From Anisakis pegreffii (Eukaryota > Nematoda > Chromadorea > Rhabditida > Anisakidae), in assembly GCA_035041965.1 (NCBI GenBank), contig JAPYMA010002976.1, forward strand, positions 1 to 64,000: a DNA stretch of 64,000 nt. Direction: 5' to 3'. Below the pieces are notes generated by a model that searched no databases, had not been told where the DNA came from, and saw only the letters and a list, made by a program, of their open reading frames with translations. Both the position numbers and the translations under genes were made by a program. Every line of letters starts with the position of its first letter. Positions within the stretch are counted from its first letter, which is position 1. Of this stretch, positions 34,301 through 57,479 are shown piece after piece.

Positions 34301-37300
34301 TCGAAAGGAACGCACGACAAGCAGAGCATCTCTCTGAAAACATTCAAGCACAAACAACTCTGCTCGATGACGAAAAAAAGAATCTTCATCATCTTGAAAA
34401 CCAGGTTCATTTTGGATTTGAATTCACATTTATTCTTTCGTTAGTTATTGCTTAAGTATGAGTTCTTTTAACATTTCTTATGTACGGTAGTGACTGGAAT
34501 TGAATCTATTTCCTTCTCCGATGATTTCCCATCAACATTGCGAAGTGTTGTTCTGAACAAAGCGGATATTGCATGTTGGAATGATTGATGAAATCGATTC
34601 AATTTTGGTGCTTATTCAACAGTCACTTCATAAATTGAAAAGTGTCGATGCGGGCGGTTTAAATGGTCTGCCTTGTTGGCTATAACTTAACAGTCGTATT
34701 ATGCACTCCATCAATGAAGAAGTGATAAATTAAGGTACGTGAGTCAAAAGAGAAACTCGAGAAGGTAGCGATAGAGCTGAACGATGTGAGCCGTCAGTTG
34801 TCGGATGCTCATGGTGATACGGCCGAGTCCGAACGAAATCGTAGACGGAATGAAGCGATCGACAGCTTGAAACGAGTATTTCCGGATCGTGTTTATGGTC
34901 GTTTAGTTGATCTTTGTCAACCTTCGCATCGTCGTTTCCAGTTGGCTGTTACAAAGGTTACATTTTACTGTTTGAATTTCGTGATTTGTGTTTGTCGAAT
35001 CAAAAACTTATTTGTTTTCGCAAGTTGTTTTATGAATGTTTCTGTTCCGTTTTCATTTGCTCTCACAAATAGTGCTATTTCAGGTTCTAGCGAAAAATAT
35101 GATGTCAATAGTATGCGACACAGACGAAACTGCACGGGAAAGTATTGTCTATCTGAAGGAGCAACGACTTCCACCGGAAACCTTTTTACCGCTTTCGATT
35201 CTTGACGTTCATCCGATCAACGAGAAGCTTAGGTTGGAAGATAATTCAGCGTTTCATTTTTGCGATTATTTGAGTGGTACACTCCGAAGTGTGCTGCTTC
35301 TTCATTGAGGAATATTTCAGTTATCACTTATTTTCATTTGGCACGATTATATCTTGATGTTGTACGTCAACGCCAAAACATTTTTATTTTATAATCTTCT
35401 TAATGAAATATAGAGTAATTTTCAAGTACATACTACAGTCCATGAACAATTGCCATGGTAATTTTGCAGTAAGTTATGAGTGAAATATAAAACAGTTTCG
35501 TTTTAGGGAATTAACAGATCCACGCGGAGTGAAATTGGTGTTTGATGTGATTCAGTGCAATAATCCAGTGGCAAGAAAAGCTTTGCAGTTTGCATGTGGT
35601 AATGCATTAGTTTGTGAGACAGCTGAAGATGCGAAGTATGCTTCGTTTTGATAACTTTTTCACGATTACGACAGTTCAGTTATATACTTCAAAATGAAGG
35701 GAGACCATGTTCAAATATACCATTGCGAAAATGTTTTTCGAATTCAGTGTTACTTAATGATTAATAATTTGCTTTATTTTAATTCAAATTTTGATTTATC
35801 AGCTTTATCAGTGATATTGTATAGTGATGTGACAAGTTGAGGTATTTGGCATACGGAAGTGCATCAGATCGTTACAAAGCGATTGCTTTGGACGGTACTC
35901 TTTTCCAGCAGAACGGTGTCATATCTGGCGGAGGTCAAGAACTGAAAGTACGAGCGAGGAAGTGGGACGAGAATGCATTGAGGTGCGTTTATTGATACGA
36001 ATTGTGATCATATTGGAACAAATATCTGGATGAAATCAGTAAAGTGTTCCATCTGCTGCGATTGCTTGAAAGTATCTTGCAATGCATCATAAACATACTG
36101 CTACTGATGAACTTACCAAAATCTCAACTTATCGTATCTGCCAAATTGAAGATTAACCATTCGAGATGAACAGCATGCAATGCTTACTCGTATTCAGGAA
36201 TGCAATTGCTGTTTCATTCGTTGATGGCTGCTAATATATTTTTTAAAGGCAGTAACGATGCGTTATATTCAGGAAGTTGAAGGAACGCCGTGCAGTGTTA
36301 CTCGAAGAAAATCAGCAGTTACACCGCACACGTAAAAAGGAATTAGACGTGGAAATGAAACGAAATCAATTGGTACAACTTGAACAAAGAATCAAATACA
36401 CCAGAAATGAACGTCTCAAAATTGAAAATCAAACAGCGAAACGCCTTGAACAAGAGTTGGAGACATTGAATGGTGAACTAGCGGTCATTCAGGTTACCAT
36501 TTTATGCTTCGATTTTCATTCTAAATTGCATTGATCAGACACTTCTAAATGGAGTTACGAAGACAATTCTTGGTATTCAAGAGTTTATATTATTGATCCG
36601 TTTTTCGCTGTTGATCTCGTAGACTGCAGATAAGCATGAATATTTCTCAGTGTAAAAGTGTCGTGGTAATAACATGTTCGAATGCGGTTGAGAATTACTG
36701 AATGTGAAGTTGACGCGTTTCATTACAGCCAAAAATTGACGAAATCGAGCAGCGAATGTCTGAGAGGGATATTCAAATCAAGAAATTGCAAAAGAAACGT
36801 GACAGTGTAACCGACGAAGTTTTTTCCGATTTTTGTCAACGAATCCACATTAAAGATATTCGGTTCGTTTCATTTTTCAGAGACTCGATGAGATTAATTT
36901 ACTGATCTTCCCACTTTCAAATGATCAGTGTTATGTTTTGTTGCTTCGTTTATCAAACCGAAATAGATTTGTTAGCAGTGCCGTGCAAATGAGAAGTTTC
37001 AGTTTATCTTCCAGTTCATAATGAATTGTGCACATTTCAGTAAATATGAACAGCGCGAAATGCGTTTTCATGAGGAAATGCAAGAGCAACTGAAGAAGTT
37101 TGATAACGAATTGGATCGGTTGAAAAATGAAATGGATTATTTAAAGTCTGACGATAAATCAAGTAATTGTTGTTCATTACAATTTGATGGTTTATCGAGT
37201 TCATTCACGGTCTCGTCTCATCACTTCTTTTCATTCATTAGTCTGTAATTCCCGCTTATATGGATCCATTCTCATTGTATTGTATTGATGTAGCTGAGTT

Positions 37301-40300
37301 TCAGTACGTGAAAAACAAGAAGCAGACAAAGTGAAGAGGCTAACAAATGATTTGCATGAATTGAAAAGGAAGGAGGAACGAGAGCATAAGGTTCCATCTT
37401 GAAATTACTTGTATATTTTATTTAATGGATTTGAGAGGGTGCTAAAGGTTGAGATAATGTAATATCGAAGTTGTTGGATTACTGAACATTTCTGAAGATC
37501 AATTCTTATTTATTCAACGAGTTGAGAGTAAACAGTTTTCAGAACGGTTTAATTCTTTTGAAATTCAAGAAGACAAGTTTTTTGAGAACTAGTGATTAAT
37601 GCGATAAATGTTGTTGCTAAAAACATTATTGGATGAGCAGAGTGATATTTGAATGGCTATCAGTGATATTATTGGATGGCTATTTGAAAGTTCGCTGATC
37701 ATGATCAGCGTACCGAATCCGAGCGATTTATTTCTGACATATCAGCGATTAGGTCGGTGAATGCTCAATCGGACAGTTTTGCTCAGGATGAAAATATTTA
37801 GAAACTGAAAAATCTGGAAGCGGAATACGAACAAATGAAGATGGAGATTGTCTCGAAGAAAGCAGCTGTTGAAGATAGCGAATGTGAGATTAACGTAGTC
37901 AAGAAAAACGCTCAACAGGCAGCGCGTGAGGTATTTATTTTAATTTGGTTGTGTCGTCAACAGGTATGACGTACGTCAGATTTTCAATTAGTTGTTGGTG
38001 ATGTGTTGCAAAATGCATTTGTTTGTAGGATATAACGCTCAAACTAATGAAAGCAGTAGTAATTTCGCAAATGAAAGCGATGTTGTTAATGACGATAATA
38101 ATAGTGATTACGGTTGCAGTAATAAAAATAATAGCGGAGATTATTGTTGTGCTGAGAATGCTGTTAACAGTGGTGATATTAAAGATAACAGTCGTAATAT
38201 ACTACGATATAAAAGAAAAAATTGAGTAAACTCAGGTGAGTGCTGAAGAAAAGTTGGTGCTGGCATTGGAGCAAGCGATTGTTCGACGCCGTAACGAACG
38301 TCACTCGATACTACATTCGTGCAAAATCAACGGCGTTGAGGTGCCTTTAACAAAGGGATCGTTAGCTGATGTTGACGCTGATGAACAAATGCCCACCACA
38401 AGTAACTTTTATTGCATTCTTTCCTTTGAGCAACTTTTATTATTTCTGTCGTTATTTTTATGGTCGCGAATGGATAATGGCTAATCTCGCGATAATTTCG
38501 TCGACCAAATTTGAAACAAATTTGTTTCATTATCAACGAAATTTGAAATTTGCTTTTCGAATCAAATTTTGAGAATGTCATTTGCTAGATATGTTACCAT
38601 CGCAATGTTGTGACTTTTAGTATTCGGTGTTCAGTCGGTGAATGAGTATTCCATTTTCACATCATTAAGGTAGTGAAGACCCTACGCAGCCGAGTCAACC
38701 GACACAAGAGCAAATGGATCGCGAAGCAAAAATCAAAATCAACTTTAGATCGCTTCCGGATTCATTGAAAGAGGTTATCAGTGCTCTTCATTCTCTTCGA
38801 ATGAGCATCATTTCTTTTTTGGTTCATTGATGTTTTAGATTCCGTTTTACACAAATGAACTGTATCTAAAATGTCGTGCTCATCTTCTCTGAACGTTCAT
38901 CGTTTTAAGTGTAATATAAACTAAATTTATCATTCTAATGACTCAAATGTGAATATGAATGAATCTGATGGATTTGGGCGATGAAATGATTTTGAAGCTG
39001 GATGATGAAGAAGACGTCAAAAAGGCTGTTGAAAAACTTGCGAAGGAAGTGGCTGATACACAGGCGGTTATTTCACGAATCAGTGCACCGAATCTAAAGG
39101 CCAGCGAACGGTAATTTTTGTATTCGTCAGTTTTATTTATTCACTTGAGCTGTTAGCCCATTCAGATGAAGTGTTATAGTCATTACATTTCCCGTTTCAT
39201 CAAACGTGAGAGGTGAACTGAAACTGAGCAAAAAGGATCAAAATTCTGACTGCTAGCAGCGTTATGGATTCGTTTGTGTTTTCAATGTTCTCGGAAGTTT
39301 TACTGAGTTTTGGTGATATTTTGATTGCGTTTTCGTGCGTCCTCGGTTCCTTGCGTTCTTAAGAAAAGCGAAATTTTCAGAATGGAAATAGTCAAAGAAA
39401 AAGAGGCTGAAACAACAGAGGAATGTGAAACGGCCCGAAAGAAGGCGAGAAAGGCAAGGCAGCTGTTCGAAAAAGTCAAAGCTGATAGATATAAGCGTTT
39501 TCAAGAGTGTTTTGAACCAGTGGCACAAAAAATTGATGAAATATATAAGGTAATCGTTTTGATCTTTTTGTACACTTCGTCTTTTTTTTGAAAATTCATT
39601 CAGAAAACTATTAGCACATAAATGTACTACTCGTCCTTCTTTTAACTGTCTCGAAATTTCAGTATGTACTTCAAAGCATCGCCAATGATACAATTCGGTA
39701 TTGGTACTGTATCGAATAGATTTTGAATATTTTCCATCGTCTTGTTGATTTGGCGGTACGAAATAGAATCATACCAAAACTAGTGTTACATAAAGGACTG
39801 AACGATCTGTGACAGAAAAGAGCATGCTATTCCGAGCTGTCATAGTATATATAATAGTATATGCACTAATAGTATATACACTCATTGTATATATAATAAG
39901 AACTATTATCAACAAACTTCACCGCGATGTATTACCATTCGAGTTGTATTGGGACATGAACTTGAAAGCGTATTTATTTTAATCGTGTTTGATGGTCAGT
40001 AAATACCTCTTTGAAAGTAAAACGTTGAGTTTTCAGCAGCTGAGTCGAAATGAAAGTGCGCAAGCGTTTTTGGGTGCAGATAATATGGAGGAGCCGTACT
40101 TGGAGGGTATCGCGTATAACTGCGTAGCGCCGGGTAAACGATTCCGACCGATGGATAATTTGAGTGGTGGTGAGAAGACGGTGGCAGCTCTGGCGCTTTT
40201 GTTCGCAATGCACGCTCGTAATCCGTCACCGTTCTTTGTACTCGATGAAATTGATGCAGCGCTGGATAATACGAATATTGGAAAGGTTTGTAACGGTTTC

Positions 40301-40754
40301 ATTTATTCATTGCTTTTGGTATCATTCACTGTTCATTATTTCAGATTGTAAAAAATTTTATATTTTTGCATTATTCATACTTTTTTCTTTCGAATGTTGA
40401 ATGTTTCATTTTATGTGGGTAATTTTGATTTAGCGATGAATTTTGTAAGTTGAATGAAATGCGTTTTGTTTGTCGTGAGGTGATTGATTCAAATGTTTTG
40501 GACGGAATCGTTTTGAATGATGAATGAGTTTTGGATGACTGAAATTGATCATTCAGGTGGCAAGTTTCATCAGTGAACGTGCACGTTTGGATATGCAGTT
40601 AGTGGTGATCTCACTGAAGGAGGAATTCTACAATAAGGCGGATGCTTTAGTTGGTATCTATCCACAGCCAGCCAACTGCACTGTTTCGGGCGTTTTAACG
40701 CTTGATCTGACTACCTTCAAACAGTCGCATCTTGAGACATCCAATGTTGAATAA
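31341..40754 (+). CDS. SMC1A: SMC1, cohesin ATPase subunit
   Basis: SMC1 pairs with SMC3 to form the cohesin ring that holds sister chromatids together. Twenty-two exons join in phase: 31341-31449, 31750-31826, 32121-32264, 32558-32706, 33026-33653, 33963-34118, 34288-34404, 34735-34956, 35084-35232, 35507-35635, 35842-35982, 36273-36492, 36729-36862, 37041-37162, 37305-37390, 37802-37930, 38236-38401, 38670-38773, 38998-39110, 39381-39549, 40037-40285 and 40557-40754. The product is 1236 residues, against 1233 in human. The Walker A loop GPNGSGKSN (residues 32-40) is split by intron 1. Two long charged coiled coils flank the hinge ([28 protein letters not shown], around residues 495-675). 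The ABC signature [11 protein letters not shown] and Walker [14 protein letters not shown] are in exon 21. The start [17 protein letters not shown] is canonical. The intron before exon 17 has an N/D/S-rich open frame that I exclude. Confidence 0.97.
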
Positions 40755-42300
40755 CCTTTGATTTATTTTTATTCGCACTCGTTATTTTTTGCCCTTTGAG
40801 GTTTACTTTCATTTTGACAACTCTCCGTTCGATTTCGTTCGGTCATTTTGCGTCATTTGGATTCCACATTAATTGTAAATTGCGTTGATTCCATTTTTTA
40901 AAGAAATGTTCCAAACTTCTTTTGTTTCTAACGAATGCTGATATCATTCACCGTTAAGTTTGATTCCTCAGCGGGTATTTCGATGAGTCTGAAGAAGAAT
41001 TGACGTGATTTTCGTTATTGTTTGAAATAGCAGGTAATGGAGTAGACGTTTCCCAGTTCGAATATTTTCCGAACAATGACTCTGGTCGATAGTGAAATAA
41101 TCAGTTGATCGAATGTTGTTGAATAAAGTATCCCCAATTAAAAAGCTTAATTATGCGAACGCGTTCGTAGTCACTGTGAAATTGCTACATTTTGAAGGGA
41201 AGTGTTGAAAAGTGAGCTGAGGCAATCACCTTCCAAAGCACTTCGAAAACACTCTGCATTTTTAGTGAAGCTCCTTTGATTCCCATCTGTTGTCGTTGAA
41301 ATATAATGATTAATTTTATCTTGTTGCAGTTTTTTATCATTATTGTAATCGTTGTCAATATTCTTATTGTTACTGAAGTAATATGAGAAAACATAACTGA
41401 AGGAAGAAAGTAATTTATGTAAATATTCAGAGGTTCACTCGATTTTGTGAGTCCGTCATCTTTTCAGTTAATAAATTTTGTTTTATATGCATTTTTTATT
41501 CATATCATTTGGCATCGGTTTTTGTGGTCATTTGCGTATTGATGCCTATTTAACATGATCACTACATTTTATGTTCATAATTTATATTTGAAAAAAACAT
41601 TTCAATTGTTTTCTTTTACTTCCTTATTATTGTCAGTTTTTATGTTCATAGTTTTTCTACTGATTGTGAGAAGTACGTTGGAGTGTAATGTTTTTTGCAT
41701 GTCTTCACATTCGTATGATTCGTTCGCTTCGTACTTTTAGCGTTCTATCATAAATTAGCATTGTATCATAAGTTCAAACATTGAAATATAATATGTCACC
41801 GTTGTTTTTGTTATTATTATTATTGTTTTCAGTCTGTCGCTTTTTTGTTTGAAATTCTTTTTTGATTTCGAGCTTTTATTTGAATAAAATTTGCAATCAA
41901 AGAATATTCTATTGTTTCCCATTGTTGTATTACATTGGTTAAAATATCACCTCATTCAAAGAATCTTTTGATCACTACAGCAGATCGATATGAGCCATTT
42001 ATCTGTGATAATGAAATGAAATGCACTTCAGTTTGCGTTCTTCGTCGTATTCAATGATTCATACCGATCACCAAACGGCATAAAGTTTCTTGGAGGTTTC
42101 CCATTACACATCTTGACTTGTCATTCAAGCAGTGTGTTTGAGTTTTGAGGGTATGCAGTCAGTGTCTATTGAACAGTGCGATTGTTTTCCGGTTATGTCA
42201 TATTTGCGAGTTGCTAAGCATTAACATCGTAACGTTGACAGTTTACGACGCGTTGAAGTGTGTATGGAGATGCAACGTTTAAATGTAGTCGAATTAAGGA
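40755..42300. other. Intergenic region between SMC1 and STEEP1
   Basis: No gene seen. It contains AATAAA at 41122-41127, the likely SMC1 polyadenylation signal, and AT-rich low-complexity stretches with ATTATT runs around 41810-41830. The STEEP1 promoter should lie near the right end. Confidence 0.6.
41122..41127 (+). terminator. Candidate polyadenylation signal for SMC1
   Basis: AATAAA about 370 bases past the SMC1 stop, followed by a mixed A/T-rich stretch. Confidence 0.4.
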
Positions 42301-43917
42301 ATGGCTTCGATGATTGAGGGTGATCCACACGAAGTGGAGCATGTTGAAGATGATCGGTTCCGAGGTGAAGGTAAAATCGTGGACGAACAGGATCGCGAAG
42401 AGCATTTCGTTAAACCCCTTTATACCTACTACTGTCATTGTGGACAGGTGTCATTTTGAATAAATCTTTGACGTTGAATGCTTATATTACTATTTAATAA
42501 AATAAGCATCAATTCATTTTGAAGAATTGTTAATTGATAATGTCATTGATTTGATAGTAGTTTGTTTGGACAAGGCGTAAATATGATGAATTGTAGATGG
42601 CAATGATAAGTGATACGCTGATTGCACGAATGCCTTTACGTAAACGCGATCGCGCTCGAGTGATCGATCCGCAACGAACAGTCGCAAAAACTTTTTGTGA
42701 TAACGGTGATACTGTTTACGTTCGAAGGTCTCTTTTAAACATACTGTTGATGAAAGTTGTGCAGAATTAAGCCTCAGTATCAAAAACAAGAAAGAATTAG
42801 TGATTTATGTGCCACTGTCTGAGTCAATTTTGAACTTAAACCCATCAGTTTTTTACGTTAGGGATATGTTAACAGTAAGATGTATTGCCTTATAATTACG
42901 TACGACTAATACTTCTCTGTTGATCAGTTTATGAATCTCATCGTGGCATTGAAAGAAGCGCTTTTTTGTATTATAATCCGCAATTTCTGAAAAATTAAAA
43001 CTGCAACGTTTGAAATGTTCGTTCAACTTTTCAGACCGGAAGGCTTGGAACAACAATACCGAAAAAATTGTCGGAAATGTGGCATACCATTATTCTACCA
43101 ACACCCATTTAATTTGAAATTTGTTTTTATATTTGATGATGCTATCTTATCAGCACAGCAAGTTGGTGGCCTGAAATTGGCAAATGAAGAGCAGCACGTT
43201 AAAAAGGTTACGTCGATTATTTTAAATTTTTTGTTTATTTTTATTACTGAACTAAATTTTAGCACTAATTTTTGTCGACTTAAAATAAGTGATATGTTTT
43301 CATATCATTGGTCCTTTTGAAATTATACAATGATGTTTTGATTTTGTTAGATATTTATTCAAGTTTCATCGATTTTGAGATGGACTTTTTCAGTCGTGCA
43401 AGTAAGACCTGGCACAATTATAATCCTTTCATAACGCAAAAATGGTTCGCGACATTGGCAATTTTAAATTGGTCATTCATTATTTTCTGCTTCAAATTTC
43501 AGGTGATAATGACGAAACACGTTAAGAATCAAGGCAAAGTTGGTTCGGTAACTGTTTCAACAGTCGAGGAGGCTGAAGATGAACTCGAAGCGGTTGGTTT
43601 TTATATTTGTTTTATCAGTAGAACGTATTACTCCAAATGACCCTTCGTTATTGCTAGTACATGATGTTAAATAATAGAATTTAATGTGCTGTGCCTAATA
43701 TAAGAGTAATGAAGTTTATTAAACTATTAAATGACAGCGAATTGTTTCGATATGATATGATCAATTACAGCGCGAAATTGCCGAATCGTATACGCTGAAC
43801 GCACGCATGATTGAATATCAAATGAAACGAAAAGGCATGAGTAAGAATCGAGTCGCTGAAGAGCTGATCGATGCTGAGAAGCGACGAAATGCGAGTAAAC
43901 GAGGAACACTCTTGTGA
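42301..43917 (+). CDS. STEEP1: STEEP1/CXorf56-like protein (UPF0428)
   Basis: Five exons join in phase: 42301-42447, 42597-42727, 43035-43206, 43503-43592 and 43771-43917. They give 228 residues, against 222 for the human protein. Family landmarks are YTYYCHCGQ near residue 46, LPMRPRDR-like [29 protein letters not shown], the zinc-finger-like [27 protein letters not shown], and a basic C-terminal helix with ERKGMSK-like [15 protein letters not shown]. In vertebrates the protein helps STING leave the ER and has also been found with splicing factors. Which role applies in this organism cannot be told from sequence; the cysteine pairs suggest metal binding. The first exon differs most from vertebrates and is richer in acidic residues. 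AATAAA lies 200 bases downstream. Confidence 0.95.
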
Positions 43918-45738
43918 TTGACAGTGCTCAATTCGTCGTCACATCGCTAATTTTGCATCGTAATCGCGTTGCACTCTATCACATAATGAATTATGTTTTG
44001 CTGTACACACTTCTGTGTTTTTGGTATTTGTTCAGTTCATTGGTACATATTTACATGTATTTAATTGGTTGGAATCATTTCGTTCAACATTACCAAAATA
44101 GTAATGCTACGTCGTCCGCAAATAAAGTTATTCGTTGTTCATGAATAATCCAGGATATTCTTACTCATGTAACGGAATCGCTAGGTTATTGATCTGCAGA
44201 GAGCGATAAGATATTGTCACATGTTTAATGATAAATCACTTTGGGGCATTAATAAGCACAGATTTGATCAGTTGGATGTACTTTTTAATGATTCTCGAGA
44301 AGGTCATCACTTCAGCTATCATAAGCACGTAAATATTTCTGAGTAAGAAACCGTCAGTCGATAATGATGATCAAGAACAGTGAATGGTAATCTCCTCAAG
44401 CAGTCGGCTGATCTGCAGCTGAACTACTTCCGCATCTTGTGATTGTCGGTTGTTCAAAACCGTTGCCATATTTCATAAGCTATCAGAAAAGCACACCTGT
44501 TGCTTATAGAAAATGCACAACCTCAGAAATCTGAACGTTTCTCTGAAGAATGTATATCTTAAATAAATGGACAATTTTTTATCTGCCGCATATCTCTATA
44601 CCTTTAATCATTTTGTTGACTCGACAGTATTTAACCATACGAAAATACGAAGTGTTCTCACTGATCGAAAGGCACTGATATACCCCAAAAGAGATAAAAT
44701 TCATTTCAAATTCAAAAGATAAAAAATTCGAATGAACGTTTATTAATTCAACTGAGATAACTGTAAATATAATGATGTGACATGCAGCCAACATCGACAA
44801 TGGATTAAACAAATAATGCGAAGAGCCCTAAATAGTTTCGTGATACGTTTAATTAAGTCAGAACGATGCATTTAAAAAGCAACCAATAAAAAAGTAATGC
44901 ACATTGATAGTGATCGTAGTATGAAACTGCATTTATCGCATGCGAATGTGCGGCTTACGGTGTACCATCGTCATATTCACTGAAAGTTTTTCGAGATTTT
45001 AAAGAATACCCTCGATAAGACTTCGTAAATTATCCGGAAAGGAACTGTTACAGTCAGTTGAAGTGATTGCGGTCATGGGATAACGATTATCAAGAAAGAT
45101 TATCAATTGTTTCATTAATTTCTCTGTGCACGTCTCTTTGACAGTGGGGATTATTCATTCAGGAAGTTGATGATACGGTGAGCATTATATATTTACTGAT
45201 GAACGGAGCATCGCTCGATGGTCAAACAAATACAAAAATACTTTTTTTTGGATTGTCCACCAAATTCGAATGGAGAGTATTTCCGATTGTTGTTTTTATG
45301 ATTTGGAATGTTTTGTTGAGGAAAGACTTCGAAAAATCGTTTTTTCAGTGCAATTTCATCGTCTCTTCTGAAACAGGAAGGATCAAAATTTGGCTGAAGC
45401 AGTGCCGTAGACATTTGTAGATTAAGTTTGATTGGATAAAATTTCATCAAATTGGCGAAGTTATCGATGTTAATTTCGACAATTGAATAACTTTTGTGTC
45501 TAAATTCAACGTGAGAAGTTCACAGAGTGAACTATTAAAGCAGTGGCAAAAATTTAATGCGTATACAATAGTGAATGTTGAATCGATCTGAACGCTGCAG
45601 TCCTATTCCGTTGTGAATCCATTGTGCCCAATGTTTAGGTTGTTCGATGCAAATAAACATTCATTTGTAAAAAAATAAAATTCAAATAAAAATTCATGCA
45701 AATAGAAACGATGAGAAAAGGGAGCATGATAATCTACG
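43918..45738. other. Intergenic region between STEEP1 and the alpha-glucosidase
   Basis: The two genes converge here. No further exon was recognised on either strand; open frames such as 45178-45420 and 44579-44812 lack splice context and family features. Confidence 0.6.
44121..44126 (+). terminator. Candidate polyadenylation signal for STEEP1
   Basis: AATAAA about 200 bases past the stop codon; it is the nearest hexamer downstream. Confidence 0.5.
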
Positions 45739-54202
<8,464 letters not shown>

Positions 54203-57200
54203 CTTATATGGTTCAGGAATACAATCAATTGCATACTTTGTTGGTTTAAGCATTAACTTCATTGATACCAATGTCGTTCTCGCTGTGCTTGCATTATGCA
54301 AACACGAAACAACTGAACGAAGAGCTCATTTCAGAATGTTTAATATCGCGTTTCAAGTCAAGAGTTCTTCAATCAATTTTGTGTATTCATTCAGTCACCA
54401 GCTTTTATTTTTCAGAAATGTTGTTTTTATTCGTTCTTTTACATCTAATTCAATGACTTACTTATCAAGAAGAAAAAGAGAAGTTTTGTCATCTTTACTA
54501 ATGAATCTTCATTCATTGATGATGAAAACTTCGATGCTTGATTTATGTTGTTTAAATGACGATGAGTTTGTGACCTGGAATGCAGTACTGTTCAATCGAT
54601 TTCAGTATTATGAAGTTTATTAGGAAGTTTGTGATCTATCATCATGTTTTACTGATCAGAGTTTATTGAATTGCATATATGTCAGTTTGGAAGTTTGCGA
54701 CGAACTGCTGAATGCTAGAATAGTAATCGAATCCATGCAGTCATCCACACTTAACAATATGTGAAGAATGTATCATTTGTGGACTACGTATTCAAATCCA
54801 TTTGCCCGCTTGAAGATGCGATCCTCAAGAGAAATTGATTTGATGGAATCAGATGGATGAATGGATGAACTGATAGGGCAGGTAATCAGTCAGTGCAAGA
54901 TCACGAGTTCAGTTTCTAGCGGTCAATTTCCATCAGTTGAACATTATTTCATCAATTAGTTGAAAGAACAGTTCGAACGTGAAAGTGTGAATTAAACTCA
55001 ATGAAAGAATCACTTTAATTTGGGATCATTGAAATCATTGCACTCAATATTTTCCATTGTGTTAATGATTTAAGAAAATTTGAAAAGTGATAACGATGAC
55101 AATGATAACATTGACAACGATGATTACGTGATATGTAAAAATTTATTCTGCTATTCATTACTGCTTCCATCTGCATGCCAACGAATAGCTCACAGAGCAC
55201 TTCATCGATATAAACAAGCTCCTAACACAACAAGCCTAAATAATTACCTTTTCCGTTTTGCCGGAGCTGGATAACAACCACTCTCGACGTCAAACTAAAC
55301 ATCTAATAAAGTATTTTAGAAGTCATTTTATGAAGGCAAGAATTTTGTTCTGAGTTTTATGCAAATTACGATATCATTTCACACGCATTTTTGACGAATA
55401 TACTCGAAAGCATTAAAAATGAATTCGAAAAGCTTGAATTGCTCGCAGTGATTTTTACATATCACACGGAAAGTCGGCCAGTCTTGTTGGTGACTGCCAC
55501 TCGCACTGATCAGAATTGTCAGTGAAACAAATGTGATCTGATACAAATCAGTGATGCAATCAATCAATTGAAACTTCATCGCCAGTGCGATAACGCAACG
55601 ATATTACATCAAAATATTTTATCAACAAAACATTACTGATAGTAGCGTATCAGGATAAAGAAGTTTTAATATGGATGAATAAATCAAGTCTGAACAACAT
55701 GCAATATGCTATCATATCAATGTGCTGTTAAGAACACATTTTATTTGAAACTGTTTGCTGTGAATGGAATAACGCTAATAATGTCAAAATCTGTGCACGG
55801 TCGGTCCCGATCCCACGTAAAGTTTAGATGGCTTTAATGTGGATCAAAATAAAATGCTGAGCGTGACTGAAGCAAATGATGATAAATTCCATTCAGATGA
55901 TTTCTATAGGGTCTCAACAAGCTGTAAATGACCATTCTCTGTGCGATAACGTTACGAACACAATAATGAACACAGCAAACATGAATAGAATAATGAAAGC
56001 GTTAAAAAATAGCCCAAAAATATGGAATAAAAGGTAACAATAATAAAGTAAGGTAATAAAAACGATGTGAAACAATTAAATGGCATCGAAATTTTAATTG
56101 TATGAGATATACCGAAAAAATGGCTCTCCTCTTCGCTGTTCGATCTTCCCAAAAGACATTTATTCTCTCACGGGGTTCTTATTGTTCAACAGAAATCATT
56201 GCAGACCTGAACTGATTCAGCACTAATGAATTTGAAATCTTCGCTTTGCTGACTTTTTTCTGATATGGAACCGAGTTTGAATGCACATATAAGGCGAACA
56301 GGTGAAAAAAACTAATGTGATGAATTCAGAATCGCTTTCTTTTTTTGTATCTTTTCTCCCGCACTGAAAAACTCAAGCAGCTGCCAGTGTTCATGAAGGA
56401 CGACATCAGTCAGTATATTTGAAAAATTATGAAATACTTGTGTCCTGTTAGTGAGCAGGCCTAGTCGAGTTACGGATTATGAGGAATATGAGTAAGAAGA
56501 GAACAGTGCTACAAGTCAATTGCGTTTATATATCCATGTGAAGAAAATGGCGTTCCATTGTATTGTACCGTAACAACTCTCTTAATTCTTCTCCGTTCAA
56601 TTCCGCTGACATATCCGAATTCATTCCAAAGGTGAATCTCACCCCTACGAAAACCATTGGTTTGGCGAATAAATCACTGAACGTGATCAATATGGAAATG
56701 GACCACTCACTTCACATCGATAAGAAAGGGATAAATTTATAGATAGGATCAATCCTACTCCATACAATTATGCTGTTCAGTTTATATTTTTGCAAGATGA
56801 GGTAATGATCGATGAGGCGTCGAAACGAATTCAACACGCATTTGACGTGGAAAAAGTTTCCTGAATGCCAGGGTTAATCCACTTGACGCTTAAAGTTTTA
56901 TGATCGGCTCGCATAACCACACCGAGGTCCCCCTTCAGCCACAATTGATCTACAAGTCCGCTCTCAAGCCGATGATAAAACAAGCCACTCATCACGCACA
57001 ACCATCAAAAACCCTTCTTACACTTTCCATTATTCCTTTTGGTTTGTTGATCACTTCGTTTATAACAAATGAATCATTTCGACCTTTCCTTCCCCATCAG
57101 AGTTCAACCGCAACTTCGTTTGTTATTACTATCACCTACCAAAACCACTGTCCATTGTAATTCAAACAAACTTTTCGCCCTCTCGCTAACCAGCTCCTTC

Positions 57201-57479
57201 GGTGCTCATTAGTCAACTTTTAAAGGCTCGCCATGAATAATGTCTTTTTATGCTTCTTGTGCTCTTCGCATTTGATCTTTCTATTTTGACTTTACTTTTG
57301 AATCAGATGTGATGAAAATAAGTTATTGATAACACTAACAGCTCTACAAAACAACAAATATTTATATTCTCCACGATGAAGCACACAAATAAACAACCTT
57401 CAATAAGAGTAACGGTAACATGATAATACAACTCAACAACAAATTGATATTGTATCGTAAACGCTCAATCAACCAACAA
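54203..57479. other. Region between the glucosidase and RPL10
   Basis: Expected to hold the 5' exons and promoter of the glucosidase and the 3' UTR of RPL10. Two candidate glucosidase exons, 55579-55466 (MKFQLIDC... with a leader-like ITFVSLTILISASG) and 55294-55248, are the only segments with suggestive content. The plus-strand open frames at 54108-54623 and 56900-57160 show no recognisable family and no supporting splice signals. Nothing else was seen. Confidence 0.5.

Noticed and set aside
37992..38225. Asn/Asp/Ser-rich open frame between SMC1 exons 16 and 17
   Set aside because: The SMC1 exons join in phase without it, the family has no such insert, and the composition reflects an imperfect trinucleotide repeat.
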